A stretch of 64,000 bases of DNA from Flavobacterium sp. ACN6 (GTDB lineage: Bacteria; Bacteroidota; Bacteroidia; Flavobacteriales; Flavobacteriaceae): contig NZ_MRCQ01000003.1 in assembly GCF_002304005.1 (NCBI RefSeq), positions 364,574 through 428,573 on the forward strand. The letters run 5' to 3'. The position numbers and the translations under genes are program-made. The notes below the pieces were generated by a model. That model did no database searches, was not told the DNA's origin, and saw only the letters and a program-made list of their open reading frames with translations. Position 1 is the first letter of the stretch; every line of letters begins with the position of its first letter. Shown here piece by piece: positions 53,402 through 61,918 of the stretch.

Positions 53402-54079
53402 TTACGGATTCGTAGATGAAACTTCTAGCACCTTTCCGTTAAAATATTTATTTCCATTCAATGTAAAATCATAAATATAAGTTGCCATTCCTTCTGCAGA
53501 AATTGGTGCCTGATACCCTGGGAAAGCTTCATGCAGCATTTCAGTCTGAACAGAACCTAAAGCCAATACATTAAACGAAATACCTTGTTCTTTATATTCT
53601 TCTGCTAATAACTCGCTCAAAGTAATTACAGCACCTTTACTTGAGCTGTAAGCTGCAAGTCCTGCAAATTTAAGACTCCCGCGAACGCCTCCAATTGAAC
53701 TGATCGTAACAACATGACTGCCGCTTTGTAAATACGGAAGACAAATTCTGGTAAGATTTGCAACTGCAAAAACATTCACTTTGTAAATACTTTCAAAATC
53801 AGCCTGCGTAGTTTCTGCAAAAGGTTTTAAAAGTAAAGCGCCTGCATTGTGTACAACTGCATCAACTTTTTTCCATGTTGAAGAAAGAAAATGATCTACT
53901 TCTTCCAAAGCCTTTTCATCTGCTAAATCAATTGATAAACAAGTTACATTTTGGTGTTCCAAAAGTATTTTAGGTATTTTTCTTGAAATGGCTAAAACCT
54001 GATTTCCTGCATTTGCAAATTGCAGTGCAAGCTCATAACCTATTCCTCTACTCGTTCCGGTAACAATAATATTTTTCAT
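53402..54079 (-). CDS. Short-chain dehydrogenase/reductase
   Basis: The 225-residue classical SDR has TGTSRGIG at residues 7-14, the NAG motif (HNAGALLL), Ser127/128 and the active-site YSSSK (Tyr144, Lys148). Cofactor binding is likely NADP(H), given Arg11 in the loop. Substrate unknown. Second in the minus-strand run, 35 bases after the M28 peptidase. Confidence 0.92.
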   Translation of the reverse strand: MKNIIVTGTSRGIGYELALQFANAGNQVLAISRKIPKILLEHQNVTCLSIDLADEKALEEVDHFLSSTWKKVDAVVHNAGALLLKPFAETTQADFESIYKVNVFAVANLTRICLPYLQSGSHVVTISSIGGVRGSLKFAGLAAYSSSKGAVITLSELLAEEYKEQGISFNVLALGSVQTEMLHEAFPGYQAPISAEGMATYIYDFTLNGNKYFNGKVLEVSSTNP

Positions 54080-54114
54080 GAAGCAAAAATAATCAAATGC
54101 AGTAAAACGACCTC

Positions 54115-55092
54115 TTATTTATTCATGGTAATTTCTTGTGTCGGCGTAACTGCAATTTTTGTTACTGCTGGTAATAAATCTTGGGTGAATGAAGTAATAT
54201 GTGGAATATCCATTAGCTTGAACTCATCTGAAACATGGTGATAGAAATCAAAATTCTCAAAATCGAAAGTACTTAGGGATTGACATGGTTTACCAAAAGC
54301 TTCAAAGAATGAATAATTATCAGATCTGTAAAACAATTTATATTCTGCTTCTTTTGGTAAAAATCCAATCGTATTTTTTCCTGTGTATTCGTTTATTTTT
54401 GATGCCATATTCGATTTGTCAAAACCTGTAATGTACGCTAGATAATCTCTTTTCATTGGCACACCGATCATTTCGATATTTAATTGCGTGTAAAGATTAA
54501 AATCTTCTTTTTTTAATTTCTGAACTAAACTTTTTGAACCTAAGAGTCCTTTTTCTTCTCCTGCAAAAAACACGATTAGTATACTTCTTTTGTTTGCTTT
54601 AGTTGAACTGAAATATTTTGCCATTGCTGCTACAGAAGTAACACCAGAAGCATCATCATTGGCACCATTATTTATTTTATCAGCTTGTTCTTTTTTCTCA
54701 ACACCAATATGATCATAATGCGCGCTTAAAACGACAAATTCTTTTTTTAGTTCTGGATCTGTGCCTTCTATTACTCCAACAATATTAAAAGCTGGGGTTT
54801 TAAAGTTCGTCAAAGTATCACGATACGTTTTGAAGTAAGGCTTGACATTGTTTTTCTTTAGAAAATCTTCTAAAAAAACAGCTGCTTTTTCAATTCCCTT
54901 AGTTCCCGTTTCACGTCCTTCCAATTCATCTGAAGAAAGATATTTTAAGAAATCTGAAATTTCAGTTTCGCTGACTTTGTAATTTACTACAATTGGTTTC
55001 GAATTGGATTGAGCATCTTTATCGCTTGTAGTTGTGGTGCTTGATTTACATGCTAAGAAAATAAAAGGAAGCAAAAAGTATAGTTTTTTCAT
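54115..55092 (-). CDS. M28-family zinc aminopeptidase lipoprotein
   Basis: The 325-residue protein has a lipoprotein signal (lipobox FLAC, Cys15). M28 zinc ligands are visible: SAHYDHIG (His, Asp), NGANDDASGV (bridging Asp) and FAGEEKGLLGS (Glu pair), and a late His in DFYHHVSDE. Such enzymes remove N-terminal residues in the periplasm or at the surface. It heads a minus-strand run SDR-secreted protein-SprT. Complements the S46 and M3 peptidases found elsewhere in the window. Confidence 0.92.
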   Translation of the reverse strand: MKKLYFLLPFIFLACKSSTTTTSDKDAQSNSKPIVVNYKVSETEISDFLKYLSSDELEGRETGTKGIEKAAVFLEDFLKKNNVKPYFKTYRDTLTNFKTPAFNIVGVIEGTDPELKKEFVVLSAHYDHIGVEKKEQADKINNGANDDASGVTSVAAMAKYFSSTKANKRSILIVFFAGEEKGLLGSKSLVQKLKKEDFNLYTQLNIEMIGVPMKRDYLAYITGFDKSNMASKINEYTGKNTIGFLPKEAEYKLFYRSDNYSFFEAFGKPCQSLSTFDFENFDFYHHVSDEFKLMDIPHITSFTQDLLPAVTKIAVTPTQEITMNK

Positions 55093-55179
55093 AATGGCTG
55101 GTGTTTGATTTTAAATTGAGTGACAACAAAATGATGCTTAAAAGTATAAACTTATGAAAAGTAATAGAATATTCATAAA

Positions 55180-55217
55180 AAAACCCTTTCAAACTACAAA
55201 GCTGAAAGGGTTTTGAA
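55180..55217 (-). terminator. Terminator of acyl-CoA dehydrogenase gene
   Basis: Perfect 12-bp arms AAAACCCTTTCA / TGAAAGGGTTTT with an 11-base loop, directly downstream of the dehydrogenase stop on the minus strand. Confidence 0.88.
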
Positions 55218-55234
55218 TATAATTTAGTAAAAAA

Positions 55235-56377
55235 CTATCCTGCAATAACTGATCTAGAAATTACAATTTTTTGAATTTCTGAGGTTCCTTCGTAAATCTG
55301 AGTGATTTTTGCATCACGCATCATACGCTCTACGTGGTATTCTTTTACATATCCATTTCCACCGTGAATTTGAACTGCTTCTACCGCAGTATCCATTGCA
55401 ACCTGTGAAGCGAATAGTTTTGCCATTGCGCCGCTTACGTCGTAATTTTTATGCTGATCTTTATCCCAAGCTGCTTTCATACACAAATGACGTGCTGCTT
55501 CGATATTAACAGCCATATCTGCCAATTTAAAAGCAATTGCTTGGTGGTTACAAATCTCTGTTCCAAATGCTTTACGCTCTCTAGAATATTTCAAAGCCAA
55601 TTCATAAGCTCCAGAAGCAATTCCTAACGCTTGAGAAGCAATACCAATTCTACCACCTGCAAGAGTTTTCATGGCAAATTTAAATCCAAAACCATCTTCA
55701 CCGATTCTGTTTTCTTTTGGAACTTTTACATCAGAAAACATTAGAGAGTGCGTATCAGATCCACGAATTCCCATTTTTTGTTCTTTTGGTCCAACAGAGA
55801 AACCTGGCATATCTTTAGTCATAATCAAAGCATTGATACCTTTATGCTTTAATTCAGGATGCGTTTGTGCAATTACTAAATAAACCGAAGCGGTATTTCC
55901 GTTCGTAATCCAGTTTTTAGTTCCATTTACTACATAATGGTCACCCATATCAATTGCAGTAGTTTTTTGCGAAGTTGCATCACTTCCTGCTTCAGGCTCG
56001 CTCAAACAGAATGCACCGTGAATTTCTCCAGAAGCCAGACCTGGTAAATATTTTTGTTTTTGTTCTTCAGTTCCATATTCTTGTAATCCCCAGCAAACTA
56101 GAGAATTGTTTACAGACATTACAACAGAAGCAGATGCGTCTACTTTAGAAATTTCTTCCATTGCAATAACATAAGAAATAGTATCCAAACCACTTCCACC
56201 GTATTTAGGATCAACCATCATTCCCATAAACCCTAATTCTCCCATTTTCTTTACTTGCTCTGTTGGAAAAATTTGTTTTTCGTCGCGTTCAATAACTCCT
56301 GGCAGTAATTCATTTTGAGCAAAATCTCTTGCTGCCTGCTGAATCATTAAATGTTCTTCGGTAAGATTAAAATCCAT
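55235..56377 (-). CDS. Acyl-CoA dehydrogenase
   Basis: Acyl-CoA dehydrogenases introduce an alpha-beta double bond into acyl-CoA with FAD and pass electrons to ETF. The 380-residue protein has the FAD/substrate-binding CLSEPEAGSDA motif, WITNG, and the catalytic Glu (about residue 363) in QIYEGTSEIQ. This spacing fits short- or medium-chain or branched-chain enzymes. Single gene with its own promoter (complement of 56484-56514) and terminator. Confidence 0.95.
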   Translation of the reverse strand: MDFNLTEEHLMIQQAARDFAQNELLPGVIERDEKQIFPTEQVKKMGELGFMGMMVDPKYGGSGLDTISYVIAMEEISKVDASASVVMSVNNSLVCWGLQEYGTEEQKQKYLPGLASGEIHGAFCLSEPEAGSDATSQKTTAIDMGDHYVVNGTKNWITNGNTASVYLVIAQTHPELKHKGINALIMTKDMPGFSVGPKEQKMGIRGSDTHSLMFSDVKVPKENRIGEDGFGFKFAMKTLAGGRIGIASQALGIASGAYELALKYSRERKAFGTEICNHQAIAFKLADMAVNIEAARHLCMKAAWDKDQHKNYDVSGAMAKLFASQVAMDTAVEAVQIHGGNGYVKEYHVERMMRDAKITQIYEGTSEIQKIVISRSVIAG

Positions 56378-56483
56378 AGTAATTTACTTTAATTGTTTTT
56401 TCAACCAAAAAATTGTTTAGTTGATAGTTTGTTAGTTTAGTTTTTTGTGTTTTTCGGGGCCTTATTTTTAAGTCAAAGGCTTT

Positions 56484-56514
56484 CAAAGATACTTTTTAAA
56501 AGTCAGTTTTACAA
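56484..56514 (-). promoter_or_regulatory. Promoter of acyl-CoA dehydrogenase gene
   Basis: On the minus strand: TTG (complement of 56512-56514), N20, TATCTTTG (complement of 56484-56491), matching the Bacteroidota promoter. The leader is about 100 bases. Confidence 0.7.
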
Positions 56515-56863
56515 TGCATGCATATAAAATTAATAGATCAACAAAGATTACGATAACGTTTTCGTGATAATTTAGGTTTTCTTTTAAATCAACATTAATA
56601 TTGCAGCAAAATTTCTAAATTTTAAGAATCTAATTTTATCTTTTCTGAGCGTTAAAAACTAAAAAATCATCGTAAATTTTCAATTTCAACATTAAACAAA
56701 TCTTAAATTGCGTAAAACTACGTAAAATAACTCTTACTAATTTGATTTTTAATACAATAGAAAAATTAGTTGTAAAATTTTCAAGAAAAAAACATGCTGT
56801 AAATGAGCTAAATATTGATAATTTAACATTATTTTTGCCCAAAAAATAAATAATTGATAGAAC
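56515..56863. other. AT-rich divergent intergenic region
   Basis: This is the rest of the 486-bp gap between divergent genes. It contains a plus-strand -7-like TATTTTTG (56830-56837) for the next gene and a short direct repeat CGTAAAA/CGTAAAA around 56709-56727. I see no gene in it; a 68-codon minus-strand reading frame has no support. Confidence 0.5.
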
Positions 56864-57439
56864 ATGAAAAAGATTTTACTATTACTTACACTCCTTTTAA
56901 GCTTACAATTTTCGACCGTTTCGGCGCAGACTCAAATCGATGTTAATGGCGTAACAGTTCCTAGAAAAATAGAATTTCAAGGCAAAACTTTACAACTTAA
57001 TGGAGCTGGCGGAAGATCAAAAATGTGGTTAGAAGTTTATGTGCAAGCATTATATTTATCTCAACTAAGTCAAGACCCACAATTTATTATCGACAGCGAT
57101 ACAGAAATGGCTATTAGAATCGAAATCACCTCTTCAATGGTTTCTTCTAATAAACTAACTAAGGCCATGAATGCTGGTTTTGAAAAATCTGCCGGAGACA
57201 ATCTTGGAGAATTACGTCCTAGAATTGAAACCTTTAAAAGCTATTTGAGCGATGCAATTACAGAAAAAGATGTATTTATATTAGCTTACAATCCGTTGGA
57301 CCAAACGATAAATGTTTTTAAAAATGAGGTTTTAAAAGGGAAAATCCAGGGATTTGATTTCAAAAAAGCTTTATTTGGAATCTGGCTATCTAACAAACCT
57401 GTAGATGAAACTTTAAAAAAGAATTTATTAGGAATGTAA
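56864..57439 (+). CDS. Chalcone-isomerase-like secreted protein
   Basis: The 191-residue protein has a signal peptide (cut near VSAQ, residue 22) and the chalcone-isomerase fold signature: NGVTVPRKIEFQGKTLQLNGAGGRSK with the beta-hairpin, YVQALYLSQLSQDP, and the late FKKALFGIWLSNKPVDETLKKNLLG. Bacterial members of this family are periplasmic and have no established flavonoid role; they may bind fatty acids. Monocistronic with a terminator after it. Confidence 0.88.
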   Translation: MKKILLLLTLLLSLQFSTVSAQTQIDVNGVTVPRKIEFQGKTLQLNGAGGRSKMWLEVYVQALYLSQLSQDPQFIIDSDTEMAIRIEITSSMVSSNKLTKAMNAGFEKSAGDNLGELRPRIETFKSYLSDAITEKDVFILAYNPLDQTINVFKNEVLKGKIQGFDFKKALFGIWLSNKPVDETLKKNLLGM

Positions 57440-57462
57440 TTTTCTAAAACATCATACAATAC

Positions 57463-57498
57463 AAAGCCGAAAGCAATTTGTTTTCGGCTTTCTTTTTT
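57463..57498 (+). terminator. Terminator of chalcone-isomerase-like gene
   Basis: AAAGCCGAAA pairs with TTTTCGGCTTT around an 8-base loop, then a T-run. Confidence 0.9.
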
Positions 57499-57579
57499 GT
57501 TTTATATATTTGACTCGGAATACATTATTCGCATTATTCTATTTTATACATTTACGCAAAATAAACATATCACAACAAA

Positions 57580-58806
57580 ATGAAAGATTTATTACAACAA
57601 TTTGAAAACAAGTCACCTGAAATTGTTTTCAATTGGAAAGATTCAGAAACAGAAGCCGAAGGGTGGACTGTTATTAATTCACTTCGTGGAGGAGCTGCGG
57701 GTGGAGGAACAAGAATGAGAAAAGGTCTAGACATGAATGAAGTTTTGTCTTTGGCTAAAACTATGGAAGTTAAATTCTCTGTTTCCGGCCCTGCAATTGG
57801 CGGTGCTAAATCTGGAATAAATTTTGACCCGAACGATCCTCGCAAAAAAGGTGTTTTACAGCGTTGGTACAAAGCGGTTTCTCCTTTATTGAAAAGTTAT
57901 TACGGAACTGGAGGAGATTTAAATGTTGATGAAATCCATGAAGTAATTCCAATGACAGAAGAATGCGGTGTATGGCATCCGCAGGAAGGTGTTTTCAACG
58001 GACATTTTAAACCAACAGAAGCTGATAAAATCAACAGAATTGGTCAGTTGCGTCAAGGTGTAATTAAGGTAATCGAAAATCCAAAATTCTCACCAGATGT
58101 AACAAGAAAATATACAGTAGCAGATATGATTACTGGTTTTGGTGTTGCAGAAGCAGTTCGTCATTTTTATGCAACTTATGGCGGTGATATAAAAGGTAAA
58201 AAAGCAATCGTTCAAGGTTTTGGAAATGTAGGTTCTGCTGCAGCTTTTTATTTAGCTGAAATGGGAGCGAAAGTTATCGGAATTATTGATCGTGACGGAG
58301 GATTAATTAAAGAAGATGGTTTTTCTTTTGAGGAAATCAGAACTTTATTCCTAAATAAAGATGGAAATAAATTGGTTGCCGAAAATATGATTCCGTTTGA
58401 AGAAATTAATTCTAAAATCTGGACAATTGGCGCAGAAATTTTCACGCCTTGTGCTGCTTCAAGATTGGTTACTCATGCTCAAATTGACAGTTTAATTGCA
58501 AACGGACTGGAAGTTATTTCTTGTGGTGCGAATGTTCCTTTTGCTGATAAAGAAATCTTCTTCGGTTCGATCATGGAAGAAGTAGATCATAAAGTAAGTT
58601 TGATTCCTGATTTCATTTCAAACTGCGGAATGGCGAGAGTTTTTGCTTATTTCATGGAGAAAAAAGTACAAATGACAGATGAGGCTATCTTTAACGATAC
58701 TTCAGAAATTATAAAAAATGCGATCGTAAAAGCTCACGCTTTGAATTCGTCTAAAACAAATATCAGTGCAACAGCTTTCGAAATTGCATTGAAACAGTTA
58801 GTGTAA
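57580..58806 (+). CDS. Glu/Leu/Phe/Val-family amino-acid dehydrogenase
   Basis: The enzyme oxidatively deaminates an amino acid with NAD(P). The 408-residue protein has the dimerisation/catalytic domain with catalytic Lys77 in GPAIGGAKSGI, a GGGTRM stretch and the Rossmann motif FGNVGSAAAF. It is somewhat longer than leucine dehydrogenases (~365) and shorter than typical GDHs (~450), so the preferred substrate cannot be fixed. Single gene with its own strong terminator. Confidence 0.92.
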   Translation: MKDLLQQFENKSPEIVFNWKDSETEAEGWTVINSLRGGAAGGGTRMRKGLDMNEVLSLAKTMEVKFSVSGPAIGGAKSGINFDPNDPRKKGVLQRWYKAVSPLLKSYYGTGGDLNVDEIHEVIPMTEECGVWHPQEGVFNGHFKPTEADKINRIGQLRQGVIKVIENPKFSPDVTRKYTVADMITGFGVAEAVRHFYATYGGDIKGKKAIVQGFGNVGSAAAFYLAEMGAKVIGIIDRDGGLIKEDGFSFEEIRTLFLNKDGNKLVAENMIPFEEINSKIWTIGAEIFTPCAASRLVTHAQIDSLIANGLEVISCGANVPFADKEIFFGSIMEEVDHKVSLIPDFISNCGMARVFAYFMEKKVQMTDEAIFNDTSEIIKNAIVKAHALNSSKTNISATAFEIALKQLV

Positions 58807-58829
58807 TTTTATTTTATACTTTTGCTACA

Positions 58830-58862
58830 AACGAGCCGAATAGTAATTCGGCTCGTTTTTTT
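58830..58862 (+). terminator. Terminator of amino-acid dehydrogenase gene
   Basis: Perfect 12-bp stem AACGAGCCGAAT / ATTCGGCTCGTT with an AGTA loop and a T-run. Confidence 0.93.
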
Positions 58863-59340
58863 TGTTTTAATGGCAAGGAACGCTAATTTATTTCTCGCAA
58901 AGGCGCAGAGGCGCAAAGTTTTTCATTTTTAAGTTTCTTTGCGACTTTGTGACTTTGTGACTTTGTGACTTTGTGACTTTGCGAGATTTAAAAAATAACC
59001 AACTTTGCGCACCTTGCGTAAACCTTTGCTCGCTTTGCGGTTAAACAACAAGCAGATTTTTAACGCTAAGTGCGCGAAGTTACTTTAATTCAGAGCGCAA
59101 GCAAGATCTAGATATTAAGTCCGCAAAGCTATTTGCAGATAAACTTTGCGAACTTTTAATCTAAATATTTACTCAAATTTAGGACAAATAAAAATTTGCG
59201 TTTCTTTGGGTAAAACCTAGCGTGCTTTGCGTTATAATTAATTTAAAAAATCTTAGCGCTCTTTGCGGTTAAATCTCGCCTTACACTTTCATTCTAAACA
59301 ATTTTTAGTACTTTTAAACGTTTTTAAATAATACATTTCA
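58863..59340. repeat. CGCAAAG-rich degenerate repeat region with an 8-bp tandem tract
   Basis: The ~490-bp gap before the tonB-like gene holds no gene. It is full of CGCAAAG/CTTTGCG words in both orientations, and a tract of five GACTTTGT-type 8-bp units at 58943-58982. Confidence 0.82.
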
Positions 59341-59355
59341 AAATTCAGAATCAAA

Positions 59356-60267
59356 ATGAGTTCCACTATTTCTTCAGATCAAAAGAAATCATTACTACTC
59401 ACTACAGCTATATATGCGGTAATAATTTTATTGCTTTTTTTTATACGTTTTTGGCCTCCCTATAATCCAGAAAACAATGTTGCACTTGCTGACGGTGGTG
59501 GTGGCGGTGGCGGCGTAACCGTAAATTTTGGTGACAGCGATGTAGGTTCTGGAGCTAATTTTAAAAGTGAGGTTCTGGATGTAAAAAACAATGCAAAACA
59601 AGCGCCTGCAAAATCGACTCCTGAAGAGGAAGCGATTGTTACTCAAGAAAATGCTGTCCCTGATAAAACTGACGTTGTAATTCCGACAAAAGAAAAACCA
59701 AAGAAACCTGTTCCGGTTGAAAAACCAATTACAAAACCTGCTCCTGAAAAACCTAAAGTTTCTAATTCAACCAACGATGCATTGGCGAGTATTATGAAAG
59801 GCTCTAATAAAGGCGGCGATGGAGATGATAAGGCATCTGGAAATAAAGGAAAAGCAAACGGAAGCTTAAACTCTAACGGATATTACGGTTCTGGAGGCTC
59901 TGGCGGAGGAACTGGCGGCGGTAACGGAACTGGAAATGGTATTGGTACCGGAAGCGGCTACGGAGCTGGAAGCGGCGGTGGTTCTGGCGGCGGATCGGGT
60001 TATTCTTTAAATGGCCGAAAAGCATTGTCTAAACCTAAACCAAATAGTGATTGTAGCAACGAAACAGGGACTGTAGTGGTACAAATTACCGTTGATAAAA
60101 GCGGAAATACTATTAGTGCCGTTCCTGGATTCAAAGGAACTACAATTACAGCTAAATGTTTAAGAGAACAGGCTAAAATGGCTGCTTTGAATACCAAATG
60201 GGATGCTGACAGCAATGCTCCAGCAAAACAAACCGGAACGATTACTTATAATTTCAGTTTGAATTAA
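59356..60267 (+). CDS. Energy transducer TonB-like protein
   Basis: TonB transmits proton-motive force from ExbB/ExbD to outer-membrane receptors. The 303-residue protein has a single N-terminal membrane segment (TAIYAVIILLLFFIRF), a Pro/Lys linker (EKPKKPVPVEKPITKP), an unusually Gly/Ser-rich spacer (residues ~175-220) and a C-terminal TonB-like domain (GTVVVQITVDKSGN...CLREQAKMAALNTKWD). exbD and exbB lie on the opposite strand 430 bp downstream, so the genes are convergent, not one operon. Confidence 0.88.
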   Translation: MSSTISSDQKKSLLLTTAIYAVIILLLFFIRFWPPYNPENNVALADGGGGGGGVTVNFGDSDVGSGANFKSEVLDVKNNAKQAPAKSTPEEEAIVTQENAVPDKTDVVIPTKEKPKKPVPVEKPITKPAPEKPKVSNSTNDALASIMKGSNKGGDGDDKASGNKGKANGSLNSNGYYGSGGSGGGTGGGNGTGNGIGTGSGYGAGSGGGSGGGSGYSLNGRKALSKPKPNSDCSNETGTVVVQITVDKSGNTISAVPGFKGTTITAKCLREQAKMAALNTKWDADSNAPAKQTGTITYNFSLN

Positions 60268-60296
60268 AACACAGATTTACACTAATTAATTACCAT

Positions 60297-60332
60297 AAAA
60301 AAAGGTTTTCTAAAATTTAGAAAGCCTTTTTA
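60297..60332 (+). terminator. Terminator of tonB-like gene
   Basis: AAAAAGG.TTTCTAAA pairs with TTTAGAAA.CCTTTTT (one mismatch), followed by T-rich sequence. Confidence 0.82.
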
Positions 60333-60347
60333 TTTTTATCCAGTTTG

Positions 60348-60441
60348 TTTCGACCAAAGGGAGAAATCACACGCGGGATTCGACAAAGATTGGAGAAAAA
60401 ATTTGCAGAGTTTCTTGTGTGATTTCTCCCTTCTGTCGAAA
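60348..60441. repeat. Long imperfect palindrome (TTTCGAC...GTCGAAA)
   Basis: Arms TTTCGAC (60348-60354) plus AGGGAGAAATCACAC (60358-60372) pair with GTGTGATTTCTCCCT (60417-60431) plus GTCGAAA (60435-60441), separated only by 3-base internal bulges. The loop is about 44 bases. Confidence 0.9.
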
Positions 60442-60490
60442 TGACAAGATTGTGGAAAACTGAAAGTGACACTGCAAACTAAAACTCAAA

Positions 60491-60555
60491 ACTGAGACTG
60501 AAAACTGAGACTGAAAACTGAAACTGAAAACTGAGACTGAAAACTGAGACTGAGA
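60491..60555. repeat. Five tandem 13-bp ACTGAGACTGAAA units
   Basis: Units start at 60491, 60504, 60517, 60530 and 60543; two carry single changes. Sequence related to the GACTG repeats at 16636-16903 and 28512-28552. Confidence 0.9.
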
Positions 60556-60570
60556 CTAAAAACTGCGCAC

Positions 60571-60683
60571 GCGTGAGGGATAGAAGCTAGCTACCGAAGT
60601 AGCGCGTATAGCCCGACCGCAATAAAAAAATGGGCGAATCAACGTTATGCTGATTGGCCCATTTTTTTATTGTGGTCACGCCC
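60571..60683. repeat. GCGTGAGGGATAGAAGC dispersed element, copy 2, with long hairpin
   Basis: Starts GCGTGAGGGATAGAAGC and ends CACGCCC as in copy 1 (39783-39878), with TAGCCCG inside. It contains a ~21-bp stem (AATAAAAAAATGGGC.AATCA, 60621-60641, and its complement, 60651-60671) with one mismatch and a 9-base loop. The hairpin could also stop transcription between the convergent tonB and exbD genes. Confidence 0.85.
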
Positions 60684-60695
60684 TAATAATTATTC

Positions 60696-61091
60696 TTATT
60701 TTGGAGTTGTTGCGATTACAAATTTCAAGTTGTTCTTTACTCCTATCTGCAAAACATCGACAAGGTCTTGAACCTGCAGATTAAACGGAATTCGAACTAC
60801 AACTGTTTGTTCTTTGTCTGCGCCAATTTTATTCATTAAAGTAGCTTCCAACTCTTCAAACGGAACAGGTTGTTTGTCGATATAGAACTGCTTATCTTCT
60901 GTAACTGATAAACTAATTAATTGCTTATTGGTTTTTTCATTAGATTTCGCTTTTGGCAATGTCATCTTAATAACATTCGGATTTGCCAGCGTTGAGATAA
61001 TTAAGAAAAATAACAACAGGAAAAACATAATGTCGCTCAAAGATGAAGTCGCTACTTCGGCGTGAAATCTTCTTTTTCTTTTAATAGACAT
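60696..61091 (-). CDS. exbD: ExbD/TolR-family biopolymer transport protein
   Basis: The 131-residue inner-membrane protein has a short cytoplasmic N-terminus, one helix (SLSDIMFFLLLFFLIISTLA) with the conserved Asp at its start that carries protons, and a periplasmic domain. It works with ExbB as the proton channel that powers TonB. Starts 3 bases after the exbB stop (minus strand), so the two are one unit. Confidence 0.93.
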   Translation of the reverse strand: MSIKRKRRFHAEVATSSLSDIMFFLLLFFLIISTLANPNVIKMTLPKAKSNEKTNKQLISLSVTEDKQFYIDKQPVPFEELEATLMNKIGADKEQTVVVRIPFNLQVQDLVDVLQIGVKNNLKFVIATTPK

Positions 61092-61094
61092 ATC

Positions 61095-61787
61095 TTACGC
61101 TCTTTGAATTATATTGACAAATTCTAAAATCTGTTTCTGGATTTTTAAAGCAAAATCATCAATCTTTCCGTTTAATAAGTGGTAAGCACTATAAGCAATA
61201 ATACCCACAATTAATCCTGAACCAGAACTAATCATTTTTTCATATAAACCTCCAGAGATGTTTCCGATACTAATATTTTCTGTAACCGAAATGCTGTAGA
61301 AAATTTTAATTACCCCAGAAATAGTTCCAATAAAACCTAAAGTTGGCGCAATACCTGCGATAAGTCCAAGATGACCTAAATGTCTTTCCATTTCGCCAAT
61401 TTCGATATCTGCTGCGCGATCCATATTTGATTCTATTTCGGCAATTGGTCTTCCGATTACTAAAACGCCTTCTTTTAAGATATTTCCAGCGGCAGTATTA
61501 CTTCTTTCAACAATTGTTCTTGCTAATTCAATATTTCCAGAATGTAATTTATCTCCAACATCCTGCATTAATCTGCCGTCAATTTTTGAAGCTCGGCTGA
61601 TGTACATATAGCGTTCAAAGATTAGGTAAATAGTGTAAAACAATAAAATCGCAATTGGAATAAGGAAGACTCCACCTTTCATAATAAAGCCAAACATTGA
61701 AATTTCATTTTCTGGAGCTATCTTTTCGATAACTACATTTGAAGCCTGTGCGATCGTATCTGTTTGTAATTGAATAAAACTAAACAT
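61095..61787 (-). CDS. exbB: MotA/TolQ/ExbB proton channel protein
   Basis: The 230-residue protein has three membrane helices (near residues 35-55, 130-160 and 180-200). The family-typical segment HLGLIAGIAPTLGFIGTISGVI and the following GLIVGIIAYSAYHLL are present. Upstream of exbD by 3 bases. Divergent from folC, 131 bp away. Confidence 0.93.
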   Translation of the reverse strand: MFSFIQLQTDTIAQASNVVIEKIAPENEISMFGFIMKGGVFLIPIAILLFYTIYLIFERYMYISRASKIDGRLMQDVGDKLHSGNIELARTIVERSNTAAGNILKEGVLVIGRPIAEIESNMDRAADIEIGEMERHLGHLGLIAGIAPTLGFIGTISGVIKIFYSISVTENISIGNISGGLYEKMISSGSGLIVGIIAYSAYHLLNGKIDDFALKIQKQILEFVNIIQRA

Positions 61788-61918
61788 ATATTAATTCTGG
61801 TTTTTAATAATTAATTCTAAAAAATATTTGAAATTTGCAATAAAGATAATTTTCGCTGTAATATTAAACTACAAAAATCGAAATTTATTTCAATCGACAA
61901 CTATTTTATCTAAAATAA

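Noticed and set aside
56520..56580. Operator-like sequence around CGATAACGTTTTCGTG between two divergent genes
   Set aside because: Symmetry is weak and there is no regulator gene adjacent; not enough to call a site.
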